From: Algoriphagus sp.
Lineage (GTDB): Bacteria > Bacteroidota > Bacteroidia > Cytophagales > Cyclobacteriaceae
Length of the DNA stretch: 64,000 nucleotides
NCBI RefSeq assembly: GCF_013373065.1
Contig: NZ_JABXIN010000023.1
Coordinates: forward strand, 25,339-89,338
Reading direction: 5' to 3'
Every line of letters starts with the position of its first letter. Within the stretch, counting starts at the first letter, position 1. The position numbers were made by a program, and so were the translations under genes. Under the pieces are notes generated by a model. The model saw only the letters and a program-made list of their open reading frames with translations. It had not been told where the DNA came from and ran no database searches. Positions 24,457 through 33,743 of this stretch are shown here, in pieces.

Positions 24457-25385
24457 GTGGGTGCTGGTTTTAGTTTGACTTTCAACCCATCTCGGATTCC
24501 TTTTACCACCGCTTTCAGCTTTTTGAATCTACCTCTCAGTAAAAAATAAACCATCCAAAGGGCAAACCTGCTCAAGTGATAAGCATATTGGACTAAGGAG
24601 ACCATAGGATTAGAAGAAATGGAACGAAGGAGAAAGAATTGATTTCGAGCATGATAATAGAATACCTGAGGACTTAAAGTCCCCTCGTCGTGTTTTTTCT
24701 TGGAGCTCGCGCCTGCTTCATGATAAACTCGTGCCTCTGGAACCAATCCAATTTCAAATCCTTTTTCCCGAATTCGAAGGGACCACTCCACATCCTCGAA
24801 ATAGACAAAATATTGCTCATTCATCAAGCCTGCCTGCTCTATTGCCGCCCTTTTCAACAACATGGCACAGCCCGTTGCCCAATCCAACGGCTCCCGGTTG
24901 GCAGTAAAATTTTGGAGATATTGACGATCTCCAACAGTAAGAGCCCGGCCTAATAGTTTTTGCCACTTGCCTCCGGCACTCCAGATTTTATCCTTTTCAT
25001 GCAAAAAGCAAATCAAGGGTTCAAGAACTCCTAACTTTGGATTTTCTGAAAAGTGCAACATCATTTTACCCAAGAAATCAGCCTCCACTTCTGTATCATT
25101 GTTAAGTAACAAAATGTGACTAAACCCCATCTCCAAGGCTTTCCGAATTCCCACATTATTGCCTCCCGCAAATCCTAGATTTTTCCCAGTTTCGATCAAG
25201 TGAATCAAGGGAAACTCTTTTTTTAGCTGAATTCCTTCTGAATTTTCCGAGCCATTATCCACCACAAAAATCGAATAATCGGCATAGTCTATTAGTTGCA
25301 AAGATTGCAAGCAGGCTCGGGTAAAAGCAATCCCATTCCAATTGACCAAAATAATGGCGACAGAAGAGTTAGGCATAGAACCCAT
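24447..25385 (-). CDS. family 2 glycosyltransferase
   Basis: A GT2 (GT-A fold) enzyme of 312 residues. VAIILVNWNG at the start and IFVVDNGS, GGNNVGIRKA and LLLNNDTEV (the DXD-like metal motif) are standard, followed by DWATGCAMLLKR and YFEDVEWSLRIREKGF, and then a basic, membrane-proximal C-terminus. Such rhamnosyl- or galactofuranosyltransferase-like enzymes add a sugar to the lipid-linked repeat unit in the cytoplasm. The alternative start is Met4 (25376). It overlaps wzx by 17 bp. Confidence 0.9.
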   Translation of the reverse strand: MGSMPNSSVAIILVNWNGIAFTRACLQSLQLIDYADYSIFVVDNGSENSEGIQLKKEFPLIHLIETGKNLGFAGGNNVGIRKALEMGFSHILLLNNDTEVEADFLGKMMLHFSENPKLGVLEPLICFLHEKDKIWSAGGKWQKLLGRALTVGDRQYLQNFTANREPLDWATGCAMLLKRAAIEQAGLMNEQYFVYFEDVEWSLRIREKGFEIGLVPEARVYHEAGASSKKKHDEGTLSPQVFYYHARNQFFLLRSISSNPMVSLVQYAYHLSRFALWMVYFLLRGRFKKLKAVVKGIRDGLKVKLKPAPTWP

Positions 25386-26658
25386 GAACCAATTCCCTTT
25401 TATGCCTGAATAATAGCACCAAACAAATCAAGAACACGATCACTTCGGTAGAAATGATCCCGATACAAAGGCCTATTCCGCCCATAAGGCTTGTCAATAT
25501 GGTAGAGATGATAAGCATATAAACACACATCATCCAACTCGCTTTGAAAAGCAGGTCTTTCAAATCAGCCACCAATAGCAAGGTGATATTTCCCACATTT
25601 AAACATGCCAAGAAAGGAACCGCTGCTAATATTTTCAGATAAAGTATAGATTCCTCCAAATTTGACTTAGAAAGGACTTGAATGATCCAAGGAGCAGTAA
25701 AATGCGCGCCTGCAGCAATTACTGCCCCTGCCAAAAGAACCCGTAAATAAACCTTCTTCAAAAAGCGGAAAAATCGACTTGGGTCATCCTTGTGGAGTTT
25801 GGAAGCATTCGGGAAAATAGCCTGGATAATTAAAGCCGGAAAAAGTCGCAAAACCATGACAACCCGCTCTGCTAAACTATACATCCCGAGTGTTTCAGCA
25901 ACCGAGAAAAAACTCAAAATTATCAAGCCACCATTAATGGAAATGTGGCTGGCCAAGTTGGAAAAGAAAAGAAGAAGGTTGTCTTTCCAACTTTTCCAAA
26001 TAGCCGAAAATTCGGGTCTGTAAAATCGGATTCCCAAAAAGGAATGGATGTAAACCAAGAGGAGCAAATTAATGGAAAGGCCAAAAAAGCCCATCATAAA
26101 ATTGACCCATCTACTCTGTTCAGGCGAATGAATGAAGAGTACAATGCCCATCAAAAAAAGTAGCTTGGAGAAAATGTTGGCAATGGAAACCAACTTCATT
26201 TTTTCCATTCCCTGAAAAAACCAAAGCGGTAAAGTTGCCTCTGAAAAGAGCAATAGGGAGGAAAAAACCAAGATCAAGCGATACTCGGGAAATAAATTAA
26301 ATCCAAAAGCCCCCACTAAAATCAGCATCGTAGCAATTGCTGCAAGAATTGATTTTGCTGAGAAAACATTGGAAACCAAATGGGAAAGGGCTGTTTTATC
26401 TTGTTGGTTGATAGCTACTTCCCGTGGAGCACTCAAGTTATATCCAAAACCCACCAAAATATTCAGGAGCATAATTACTGACAGGGATAGATTCACCAAT
26501 CCAAACTGATCCACCCCAATGCTTTGAATCAATAGGGGCATGGAAATAATGGAAATCAGCACATTGGAAGACTGAATCACCGCCAAGAATAAAAAGTTCT
26601 GAATAGACTTATTGCGGATAAAATTACTAAGTGGAAGAAGTGCTAATTTTTCAAACAT
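25369..26658 (-). CDS. Wzx-type polysaccharide flippase
   Basis: This is a 429-residue, about 12-helix transporter of the MATE/MOP superfamily polysaccharide-export branch. The N-terminal helix region QSSNVLISIISMPLLIQSIGVDQFGLVNLSLS and the mid-protein GMYSLAERVVMVLRLFP are characteristic. It flips undecaprenyl-PP-linked repeat units across the inner membrane. It lies between the GT2 gene and wzz, 13 bp downstream of wzz. Confidence 0.88.
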   Translation of the reverse strand: MFEKLALLPLSNFIRNKSIQNFLFLAVIQSSNVLISIISMPLLIQSIGVDQFGLVNLSLSVIMLLNILVGFGYNLSAPREVAINQQDKTALSHLVSNVFSAKSILAAIATMLILVGAFGFNLFPEYRLILVFSSLLLFSEATLPLWFFQGMEKMKLVSIANIFSKLLFLMGIVLFIHSPEQSRWVNFMMGFFGLSINLLLLVYIHSFLGIRFYRPEFSAIWKSWKDNLLLFFSNLASHISINGGLIILSFFSVAETLGMYSLAERVVMVLRLFPALIIQAIFPNASKLHKDDPSRFFRFLKKVYLRVLLAGAVIAAGAHFTAPWIIQVLSKSNLEESILYLKILAAVPFLACLNVGNITLLLVADLKDLLFKASWMMCVYMLIISTILTSLMGGIGLCIGIISTEVIVFLICLVLLFRHKRELVHGFYA

Positions 26659-26671
26659 GGCAGCCTAGAGT

Positions 26672-27739
26672 TTAGCTTTCCTGCACATGTTTTTGATACA
26701 AGCGACGGAAATAAAGATAAAACAATGTCAACAAGCCTAAAATAATTGCCCCCAAAACCATGCCCTTAACCAACCGGATTTCACTCCGTTTTAAAGGAAG
26801 GCGAGGCGAATCAATGACCTGAATCAAGGGTGAGTTATTTCGGTGATTGACCTTGGCGATTTCCAAGTTTTTGACAATCTCCTGATAAACCGCAGCCGTT
26901 GCTTGTACATCTATTTGTCTCTTCCTGCTTTCTACCTGAGCTGAATTAAGCAAAGGGTTTACATTGGGAACACGATCGGTGGCAGAGGCATATTCAGCAA
27001 TGCTTTCATCCAAAATCGCCCGGACCGAATCCGCTTGTGTTTGAAGAATTTGAAGGTTTTCCCCAGTCTTTTTGGTCTTTGTTTCAAAGTAAAAAGTATT
27101 CACTTTTTCCACCAGGGTCTCATTAAAAACTTTGGCATACAACTCATCCTTGGAAGAAATACTGACCTGTATGATACTTAGCTTGCGATCGGGTTTTGCC
27201 ACAGCAAGCTGATTTTCCCGAATCAATTTAGAAACTTGCTGAATCACTGAATCCTGCGCAACTGTAAATTGATCCCGAGGAATCGAAAAATCCATAGCAG
27301 GAATGTCCACTTTGGAAGCCCACTTTTTATCCAACTCCTCAAATTCTACAAAACGATCAATCAAAAGCTGATTTTCAGAAAAAGGACTCAACAAAGTCTC
27401 TCCCAGCATCCGGTCAGACCGGTACAATTCCATGATATTGTCACCTTGAAACAATCCACTGGTACTTCCCAAGGAACCTAAATTGACACCAACCAAAGAG
27501 GCTAATCCCGACATTTGGCTCAAACTTGCTCCATCACTTTCCTCCAATACAAAGGAGGTTTCTGCATGAAAAACAGGCTTTTTGAAAATGGAAACCAAGG
27601 CGCCTACTACCAAACCGATGACTCCCGCCAAAACCAAGGTCTTCCACTTGGAAATCAAAAAAAGCTGCCATTCCCGCACATTTTGAATGACTTCCTTTAG
27701 GGTAAACTGATTATCTGAAAAATGCTTGCTTGAACTCAT
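26672..27739 (-). CDS. Wzz-type chain-length determinant / polysaccharide co-polymerase
   Basis: This 355-residue protein has two membrane helices (near residues 31-51 and 325-345) flanking a long, coiled-coil-rich periplasmic domain, the Wzz architecture, with a Pro-rich SPRLPLKRSEI segment before the second helix. No tyrosine-kinase Walker motif is present, so it is a PCP-1-like protein without a BY-kinase domain. The ATG at 27739 overlaps the wza stop (ATGA); a GTG one codon earlier is possible. It sets polymer length together with Wza and Wzy. Confidence 0.88.
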   Translation of the reverse strand: MSSSKHFSDNQFTLKEVIQNVREWQLFLISKWKTLVLAGVIGLVVGALVSIFKKPVFHAETSFVLEESDGASLSQMSGLASLVGVNLGSLGSTSGLFQGDNIMELYRSDRMLGETLLSPFSENQLLIDRFVEFEELDKKWASKVDIPAMDFSIPRDQFTVAQDSVIQQVSKLIRENQLAVAKPDRKLSIIQVSISSKDELYAKVFNETLVEKVNTFYFETKTKKTGENLQILQTQADSVRAILDESIAEYASATDRVPNVNPLLNSAQVESRKRQIDVQATAAVYQEIVKNLEIAKVNHRNNSPLIQVIDSPRLPLKRSEIRLVKGMVLGAIILGLLTLFYLYFRRLYQKHVQES

Positions 27740-30321
27740 CACCAGTTGATTTGTGAAATAACCAATGCCAAGGTTGCCAATCCGGTAGTAATTCCGACTA
27801 CATCCCCCAAACGAAGAGGAAGTTTCGGCCCTTTGGTAGGAACAATTACCTCAGCCCCTGGCTCAACGTTTGGATAATTCCGGATTCCCAAAAAGCCTTT
27901 GGTTCGCTTCACCGCTCCATTAGCATAGACCACATAGGTCTGCTTTCGATTGGCCCGTCTTTCAAAGCCTCCAGCTCCATTGATGTAATGCTTCAGGCTT
28001 CGGCCGCTTTCAAATCGAAGGGTAGTCGGATAAACTACATCACCACGCATCCGAACGGTCTGTAGCAACTTGGGAACAGAAAGAATATCTCCCTCCTCCA
28101 AAATCAAATCATCTTCAGACCCTGGATTTTTCAATATAGCTTCCAAATCAATCGCCACAGCTTCCGTCTCTTTTATCTTGACTGCAAAGCCAGGCGTTTC
28201 AGAAGCAATTTGATCCAAAGATTCCTTTTTCGTTTTTGCAATCAGGGTATCAACAGGATTTTCTTCTACGGACAAGTCGGAGAATAAACGTCGCAACAAT
28301 TCCTCCTGAGCCTCAGAATTGTTAGGGTCCTCAAGAAGTCGCAAACGCAGAGACTCTAAATTGCGCCGTCTTCGAATCTGTTCGGATTCTGTATTGAAAA
28401 ATTCTGTTCTTCTGATTAAAGTAGCTCCTTTAGCATAGGCAAATTGGTTGAGGCCTCCTGCTCGTTTTACCAAACCCGAAATACGTTCATCCGCACTTTG
28501 AATAGCGAAGATTCCCGGAGAAAAGACCTGACCTTCTACCGCCACAAGTTTTTGCATGGTAAAGGCAGCTTTCTTTCGCACAATGACCTGATCAAATGGC
28601 TGTAGGGTTTGTGGAGTACCAACAGGAGATAAATCTGGATTTACCTTTATCGGAATAATATCGGAAAGTGTCCCCAAATCGGAATCCTCCAATCTTCGGG
28701 CTATTTCAATATCATTGGGATTGGCAGATTCCTCGAGCCCTCCAGCTAGAATCAACAATTCTTCAACCGTCATGGACTCGGAATAAGGATAAACCCCAGG
28801 CTTCATCACTTCACCCAAAACCTGCACATATTGCTCTGTTTGAATATCATAAATGCTGGAAATCCGAACGACATCCTCTCTTTGCAAAACAATATCCGGA
28901 GCCGTTCCATTAAGAATTTCACCCAAATTGACTTGAATCATTTCGGTACTCAAGTCACTTTTCGTCCGTAATATGCTGGCCTGCTCCAAGTAAGCATCTC
29001 CTCGCAATCCTTCTGCATTTTTTACCAGTTGGGAAAGGGTAAGCCCCTCTGATAAGGCAAATGTTCCAGCTCGGTAAACCGCCCCTTTGATTTGTACCCG
29101 ATTGCTGTAACGATCCAATATTTTTCCTACGCTAACCTGATCTCCTCCCTGCAGAAGGAACATACCAAATTGATTTTGGTACACATCGGAAACTGCCCGC
29201 TGATTTTCACTAATTCGAGAAATATTTACCCTGTTTCGGAAAGCTTCATCAGTAAATCCTCCGGCATAGCGAAGTAGGTCACCCATCGTTTCCCCTTCCT
29301 TCATTTCAAAAATCATCGGACGCTTTACCTCTCCAGAAATTGCCACACGGGAAAGGTAAGGCGTTACTAAAATTACATCTTGATCCTGAAGCTGCAGGTC
29401 CAAACTAGCGGTACCATCAATCAAGAGGTCATAGACATCTACTTCAGCCAGTTGGCGATTATTTCTCACCACTTTTATTTTCCGCATGGTTCCATTTTCA
29501 TTAGGACCACCTGCTGCATAAAGGGCATTAAATACGGTTGAAAAAGCACTCAGGGTAAACGTTCCGGGTAAGCGAACTTCACCCAAAATATGGACTTTAA
29601 TGGTTCGAATATTTCCCAAGGTCACTTGCAAAAAAGTCGTAGGGTTTGATCCTAGCAATCCTGAATAATACCTGCCTACTCGATTCTTAATGATGGCTGT
29701 TGCCTCTTCGATGGTTTTTCCGGAAACGGCCACCGGACCAATATTATCCAAAATAACGAAACCGTCCGGATTAACCGTAGCTTCATAATACTGCTCCGAT
29801 TCACCATAGATATCTACATAAACCATATCTCCTGAACCCAAAACATAATTTTTGGGTGTGGCTTGGTTGAGGCTTGGCTCAAAGCTCAAGCGCCTGTTTT
29901 TTTGATAAAAAAGGCCGCTTCCAAAAATATTGGACTGATCATCCGAATCAATCACTTCCTGGGGTCGGTAAATTCCTTGGGTAATGTCGTTAATATCCAC
30001 TTGCATGCGAGGGTTCCTTCGAGATGCATTTGAGGAACGACTACTCGACCCCGTCATATCTAATTCTTCCAATCTCCGCCGCAATTTCTCTACTTCTATG
30101 GAAGACATTCCTCGTGCCTCGGCCATTTGCAAAAACTCAAAAGTAGAAAGTCCTGCTTCATTGGCCCTTCGAATCAATTCTTGAATCTGCTGATCCGAAA
30201 GCTCATCGACTTGGATGGTGCGAATGTCCAGATTTTCCTGTGCTGAAAGAGGTGTATGTGTCCCAAAAAACAAAAGGGCAACAAGCAGGAAAAAATAAGG
30301 AATGCGTAAAGTTATTTTCAT
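27739..30321 (-). CDS. Wza-like polysaccharide export protein with multiple SLBB domains
   Basis: The protein has 860 residues from the Met at 30321, with a signal peptide (about 1-28, ending PLSAQ). The longer frame (start 30354) adds 11 residues before the signal peptide and is unlikely. A helical, charged, Ser-rich N-terminal region is followed by the Poly_export domain (GSGDMVYVDIYGESE..NPDGFVILDNIGPV) and a series of about five SLBB-type repeats (motifs such as VLGEVRLPG, ISGEVKRP, IKGAVYRAG, VLGEVMKPG, VEGQVFSPG, MRGDVVYP). The length is far greater than E. coli Wza (379), as is usual for Bacteroidota. It forms the outer-membrane export channel with Wzz. Confidence 0.93.
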   Translation of the reverse strand: MKITLRIPYFFLLVALLFFGTHTPLSAQENLDIRTIQVDELSDQQIQELIRRANEAGLSTFEFLQMAEARGMSSIEVEKLRRRLEELDMTGSSSRSSNASRRNPRMQVDINDITQGIYRPQEVIDSDDQSNIFGSGLFYQKNRRLSFEPSLNQATPKNYVLGSGDMVYVDIYGESEQYYEATVNPDGFVILDNIGPVAVSGKTIEEATAIIKNRVGRYYSGLLGSNPTTFLQVTLGNIRTIKVHILGEVRLPGTFTLSAFSTVFNALYAAGGPNENGTMRKIKVVRNNRQLAEVDVYDLLIDGTASLDLQLQDQDVILVTPYLSRVAISGEVKRPMIFEMKEGETMGDLLRYAGGFTDEAFRNRVNISRISENQRAVSDVYQNQFGMFLLQGGDQVSVGKILDRYSNRVQIKGAVYRAGTFALSEGLTLSQLVKNAEGLRGDAYLEQASILRTKSDLSTEMIQVNLGEILNGTAPDIVLQREDVVRISSIYDIQTEQYVQVLGEVMKPGVYPYSESMTVEELLILAGGLEESANPNDIEIARRLEDSDLGTLSDIIPIKVNPDLSPVGTPQTLQPFDQVIVRKKAAFTMQKLVAVEGQVFSPGIFAIQSADERISGLVKRAGGLNQFAYAKGATLIRRTEFFNTESEQIRRRRNLESLRLRLLEDPNNSEAQEELLRRLFSDLSVEENPVDTLIAKTKKESLDQIASETPGFAVKIKETEAVAIDLEAILKNPGSEDDLILEEGDILSVPKLLQTVRMRGDVVYPTTLRFESGRSLKHYINGAGGFERRANRKQTYVVYANGAVKRTKGFLGIRNYPNVEPGAEVIVPTKGPKLPLRLGDVVGITTGLATLALVISQINW

Positions 30322-30435
30322 GTGAAAATTCCGACCTGGGTGAAATTCAAGCAAATATGCGACTTAAAAATCCATGAATTTCCTCTTTAAACCAAAAATA
30401 GTTCCAAAAAGCTGTTGATTCATGGCTTCCTTGCC

Positions 30436-31440
30436 TTACTCCGTACAGTTTTTACAAATTTCAATTTGGCTTCGATCCAGAAGCAACTGGCTTCGAAAAA
30501 CCTGATAGGAGTCTGATTTCCAAATTTGTTCAAGGGATTCTGATGCGAATGTCCCCATCACATGCCGGGCATCTTTGTCAAAGCAACATGGCACCACTTT
30601 TCCATCCCAAGTGACCACTGCCCCCTGCCACATCCGCCAGCATTTGTTTTCAATCTTCTTCTTCAATTTCCATTTTCCATTTCCATCCGGGACATATCTC
30701 GAATAACCCAAGTCAGAAGGAATCAACTCTGATCCATTTTCAAAATCGTAGATTTGGGTGGTTTTCAACTGCAATTCATCCACACACATTTTTTTTGCCC
30801 AGTCTTTTAATGCAGGAATTTGATGTTCATTTTGCCCAGTCACTAAAAACTGTAGAACCACTCTAGGAAAATTCTGACCGGACTCTCTTCTTCTCTTAAG
30901 CAACAGTTTCAATCCTTCCTCCACTTTGGAAAGCTTACCACCTACACGGTATTGTTCATAAACTTCTTGGGTAATTCCATCCATGGAAACGATCAGCTGG
31001 CGAAGACCACTTTTAAGGAGGCTAGCAACTCGTTTTTCATCTAAATAATGAGCATTGGTGGAAGTGGATGTGAAAATTCCCTGGGAATTTGCGAAAGAAA
31101 CCAATTCCAAAAATTGAGGATTGAGAAAGGGTTCGCCTTGAAAGTATAAATGAAGCCAAGTTAACCGGTCCTTTACCTGATGAATAACCGATTGGAAAAG
31201 TTCGGGTTGGAGCATTCCGATGGGACGCGTAAATGATCGAAGACCTGAGGGACACTCGGGACATCGTAAATTGCAACTTGTGGTTGGCTCAATACTAAGC
31301 GTGGTTGGCTTCCCCCACATGATGGGCTTTTTTAAAATACGGCTTAGTTGAAAAGAGGAGGCCAAGAGGAAAATATTCCAAAGCTTGGCCCAAGTGAGAA
31401 GTCGAAAAAAGGCAGCTGCAGTTAAAATTTGGTTTTTCAC
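30436..31440 (-). CDS. radical SAM / SPASM protein in polysaccharide cluster
   Basis: The 334-residue protein carries CNLRCPEC (the CxxxCxxC radical SAM cluster motif, about residues 56-63) and the YFQGEPFLNP motif, with a C-terminal SPASM-type cysteine set including KCWRMW, VVPCCFDKD and ICKNC. SPASM proteins typically modify peptides, but closely similar ones occur in polysaccharide and lipid gene clusters. The start is a GTG at 31440. It lies upstream of wza on the same strand with about 114 bp between. Function within the cluster unknown. Confidence 0.85.
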   Translation of the reverse strand: MKNQILTAAAFFRLLTWAKLWNIFLLASSFQLSRILKKPIMWGKPTTLSIEPTTSCNLRCPECPSGLRSFTRPIGMLQPELFQSVIHQVKDRLTWLHLYFQGEPFLNPQFLELVSFANSQGIFTSTSTNAHYLDEKRVASLLKSGLRQLIVSMDGITQEVYEQYRVGGKLSKVEEGLKLLLKRRRESGQNFPRVVLQFLVTGQNEHQIPALKDWAKKMCVDELQLKTTQIYDFENGSELIPSDLGYSRYVPDGNGKWKLKKKIENKCWRMWQGAVVTWDGKVVPCCFDKDARHVMGTFASESLEQIWKSDSYQVFRSQLLLDRSQIEICKNCTE

Positions 31441-31472
31441 AGTAGAAAATAAATCATTCTCATACGAAGACC

Positions 31473-31480
31473 CAAAGGTA
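31473..31480 (-). promoter_or_regulatory. putative -7 element upstream of the radical SAM gene
   Basis: On the minus strand the sequence reads TACCTTTG (TAnnTTTG), 32 bp upstream of the GTG start. A TTG lies 15 bp further upstream, a little closer than usual. It shares a 112-bp divergent region with gldB. Confidence 0.33.
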
Positions 31481-31507
31481 TACTTAAAAGTACATCAATA
31501 CGTTCCT

Positions 31508-31535
31508 TTGAAAAAGCCTGAATTCCTTACTTTTG
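31508..31535 (+). promoter_or_regulatory. putative gldB promoter
   Basis: TTG (31508-31510), 17 bp, TACTTTTG (31528-31535) fits the Bacteroidota consensus, ending 17 bp before the gldB ATG. The short leader agrees with many Bacteroidota genes that lack a Shine-Dalgarno. Confidence 0.5.
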
Positions 31536-31552
31536 AACCAAAATTTCCTACT

Positions 31553-32557
31553 ATGAACAAACTATCACTCCTTGGAATCGGATGTGCGCTCTTACTTTTT
31601 TTTTCCTGCGGGAGTAGAAAGGAAACCTGCGAATTGGATTCGGACATTCTTTCACAGGATTTAGATCTAGAAGTGGTTCGTTTAGAACAGGAGTTTTTTG
31701 ATGCAGAGACACAAGAAGACTTTCAATATCTTCTGGAAAAATATCCGGAGTTCACGAAAATCTACCTGCAGGCTGACCTTTACAATTCCATAGACTCGTT
31801 GACCTCAGATTTGCTGGAAATCCATCAAGATTCAGCCATGCAAGTATTGAATGATTCCGTCCAGACTGTTTATCAGGATTTTTCAGATGTAGAAGAGGAA
31901 CTGAAAAATGCCTTTAAATACATCCGGCACTATTTTCCAGACTTCCAGGTTCCGAAAGTCTACACTTTTGTTTCAGGGTTCAATTCTGATTTGGTTGTGA
32001 CCGAAGAGTTGATTGTCATCGGTTTGGATTATTTCTTACCAGCCAGCCATTCTTTTCAACCTGAATTACCACGCTACATGGCGGAGCGCTATGAGAAAGC
32101 CTACATCGTACCGATGATCGTAACTGCTATTTCTTCAAGATATAACCAAACAAAACCGGCTGATAATACCATGTTGGCGGAAATGATTTATTATGGGAAA
32201 TCCTATCATTTCACGAAGGCCATTCTTCCATGCACCTCGGATCAGTTCATTATTGGCTACACGCCAAATCAAATTGCCGAGTCCTTTGCCAATGAGGAAT
32301 ACATTTGGGCACATTTTGTTGAGAATGAGTTGCTCTATGAAACCAATCCTTTTGAGATTCGGAAATACATGGGAGAGGCGCCCTTCACGGATGCGATTAG
32401 TACTGTAGCCCCGGGAAGATTGGGCCGCTGGCTGGGCTGGAATATCGTGGATGATTACGTATTTAACCAGGAAGTCACCTTACCGGAATTGATGCAAAAC
32501 AAAAACGCGGAGGAGATTTTCAGGCAGTCAGGATATAGACCTCGTCCCCCTGCATAG
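31553..32557 (+). CDS. gldB: GldB, gliding-motility lipoprotein
   Basis: This protein has 334 residues from the ATG at 31553. The frame is open further upstream (31385), but only from 31553 does a lipoprotein signal begin: a hydrophobic stretch and a lipobox ending FFSC at about residue 20. The body shows GldB landmarks: LPRYMAERYEKAYIVP, a MLAEMIYYGKSYHFTKAILPCTSDQFIIGYTP-type central block, EEYIWAHFVENELLYET, and APGRLGRWLGWNIVDDY. GldB is required for gliding and type IX secretion in Flavobacterium. The 3' end overlaps the convergent glycosyltransferase gene by 38 bp. Confidence 0.9.
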   Translation: MNKLSLLGIGCALLLFFSCGSRKETCELDSDILSQDLDLEVVRLEQEFFDAETQEDFQYLLEKYPEFTKIYLQADLYNSIDSLTSDLLEIHQDSAMQVLNDSVQTVYQDFSDVEEELKNAFKYIRHYFPDFQVPKVYTFVSGFNSDLVVTEELIVIGLDYFLPASHSFQPELPRYMAERYEKAYIVPMIVTAISSRYNQTKPADNTMLAEMIYYGKSYHFTKAILPCTSDQFIIGYTPNQIAESFANEEYIWAHFVENELLYETNPFEIRKYMGEAPFTDAISTVAPGRLGRWLGWNIVDDYVFNQEVTLPELMQNKNAEEIFRQSGYRPRPPA

Positions 32558-33743
32558 GCGGGTTTTTATCCGGTTGAATTATTGCCAAAAGGCGTTGAAC
32601 CGCTAGTTCCTTGGTGAAATATTTCTCTGCCAGTAGTCGGGCATTTCCTTGCATTCGACGAACTTGGTCCGGATGATTTTCCAACTTTTCCAATTCTTCA
32701 AAGCAGGAATTCAATTTACTCGGCAAACAGGACAAGCCTAGATTGTGCTGCTTTACCAACTGATATACCCAGCCTTTGTGATTAACCAAAATCGCTTTTC
32801 CTGCTGCTAAGGCATCAAAAAATTTATTGGGACTGTTGGTCTTCAATACTGGCAAATGGGCAAAAGAAATCCAGGCAAAATCTGAAACTCCAAATAATTC
32901 ATTCACTTTTTCCTTGGATCCAAATGGGATAAAATAAACCTGTTCTAGTCCTCTTTCATAGGCTGATTTCATCAGGGCTTCCCGATGACTCCCATCACCC
33001 ATAATCAAAAATTGCCAAGGTTTTTGCTTCCTTTTAGCCAACTCCGCTAAATCCAATAACTCTTCGACTCCATTTACCTGTCCAAGAGCTCCCGTATAAG
33101 AAATGGTAAGTACATCTTTTAAGCCCCATTTTTTCAAACCTATCTTTGATTTTTCCTGAGGATAAAAGCGGTCCAAATCAGAAAAATTAGGGATGATACT
33201 CAATGATTTTTGAGGAGAAACCTGCTTGATATGTTGAGCTATACCAGGTGAAAGCGCGACCAAGGAAAGCGCTTGGTCATAAATTTTCTTTTCCAGTTTT
33301 CGAAGCAATCGAATCAGGATAGGGTTTTTAATCGCTCCTACCTGGATTGGTGCTTCCGGCCAAATATCCCGGATTTCAAATATGTAGGGAATTGCTAAAC
33401 GTTTCTTTGCCCATAGGCCTATTAATCCCGTCGTCAAGGGTGTTGAACTGACATACAAAAGGTCTGCACGACCGAGCTTTTTCAAGAGCCGGCGGGTTTT
33501 TAGAACAAAATCAAAAAAAGCACCAACCCTCCGAAGAAATCCAAATCGCTGCTCATAGGGTACTGGCAAATAGTGAACCTTGAACCCATCGATCCATTTT
33601 TGATCATAATAGGGAATATTTTTCCCACTGATAACCTCCACTTGAATACCAGCTGCAGCCAAACCTTTTGCCAAATGATAGGAACGAACAGCCCCTCCTT
33701 CTTCTGGGGTACGGAAATATTGGTGGATGTAGAAAACCCTCAT
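32520..33743 (-). CDS. family 4 glycosyltransferase (WcaI/PimB-like)
   Basis: This GT-B glycosyltransferase has 407 residues from the Met at 33743, which overlaps the asnB stop (ATGA). The 414-residue reading is longer by seven residues that lie within asnB. Motifs: PEEGGAVRSYHLAKGL at the N-terminus, the GTG turn ISYTGALGQVNGVEEL in the donor domain, and a C-terminal FDALAAGKAILVN in place of the usual EX7E. It would transfer a sugar from a nucleotide-sugar to the exopolysaccharide precursor. The 3' end overlaps gldB. Confidence 0.9.
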   Translation of the reverse strand: MRVFYIHQYFRTPEEGGAVRSYHLAKGLAAAGIQVEVISGKNIPYYDQKWIDGFKVHYLPVPYEQRFGFLRRVGAFFDFVLKTRRLLKKLGRADLLYVSSTPLTTGLIGLWAKKRLAIPYIFEIRDIWPEAPIQVGAIKNPILIRLLRKLEKKIYDQALSLVALSPGIAQHIKQVSPQKSLSIIPNFSDLDRFYPQEKSKIGLKKWGLKDVLTISYTGALGQVNGVEELLDLAELAKRKQKPWQFLIMGDGSHREALMKSAYERGLEQVYFIPFGSKEKVNELFGVSDFAWISFAHLPVLKTNSPNKFFDALAAGKAILVNHKGWVYQLVKQHNLGLSCLPSKLNSCFEELEKLENHPDQVRRMQGNARLLAEKYFTKELAVQRLLAIIQPDKNPPMQGDEVYILTA

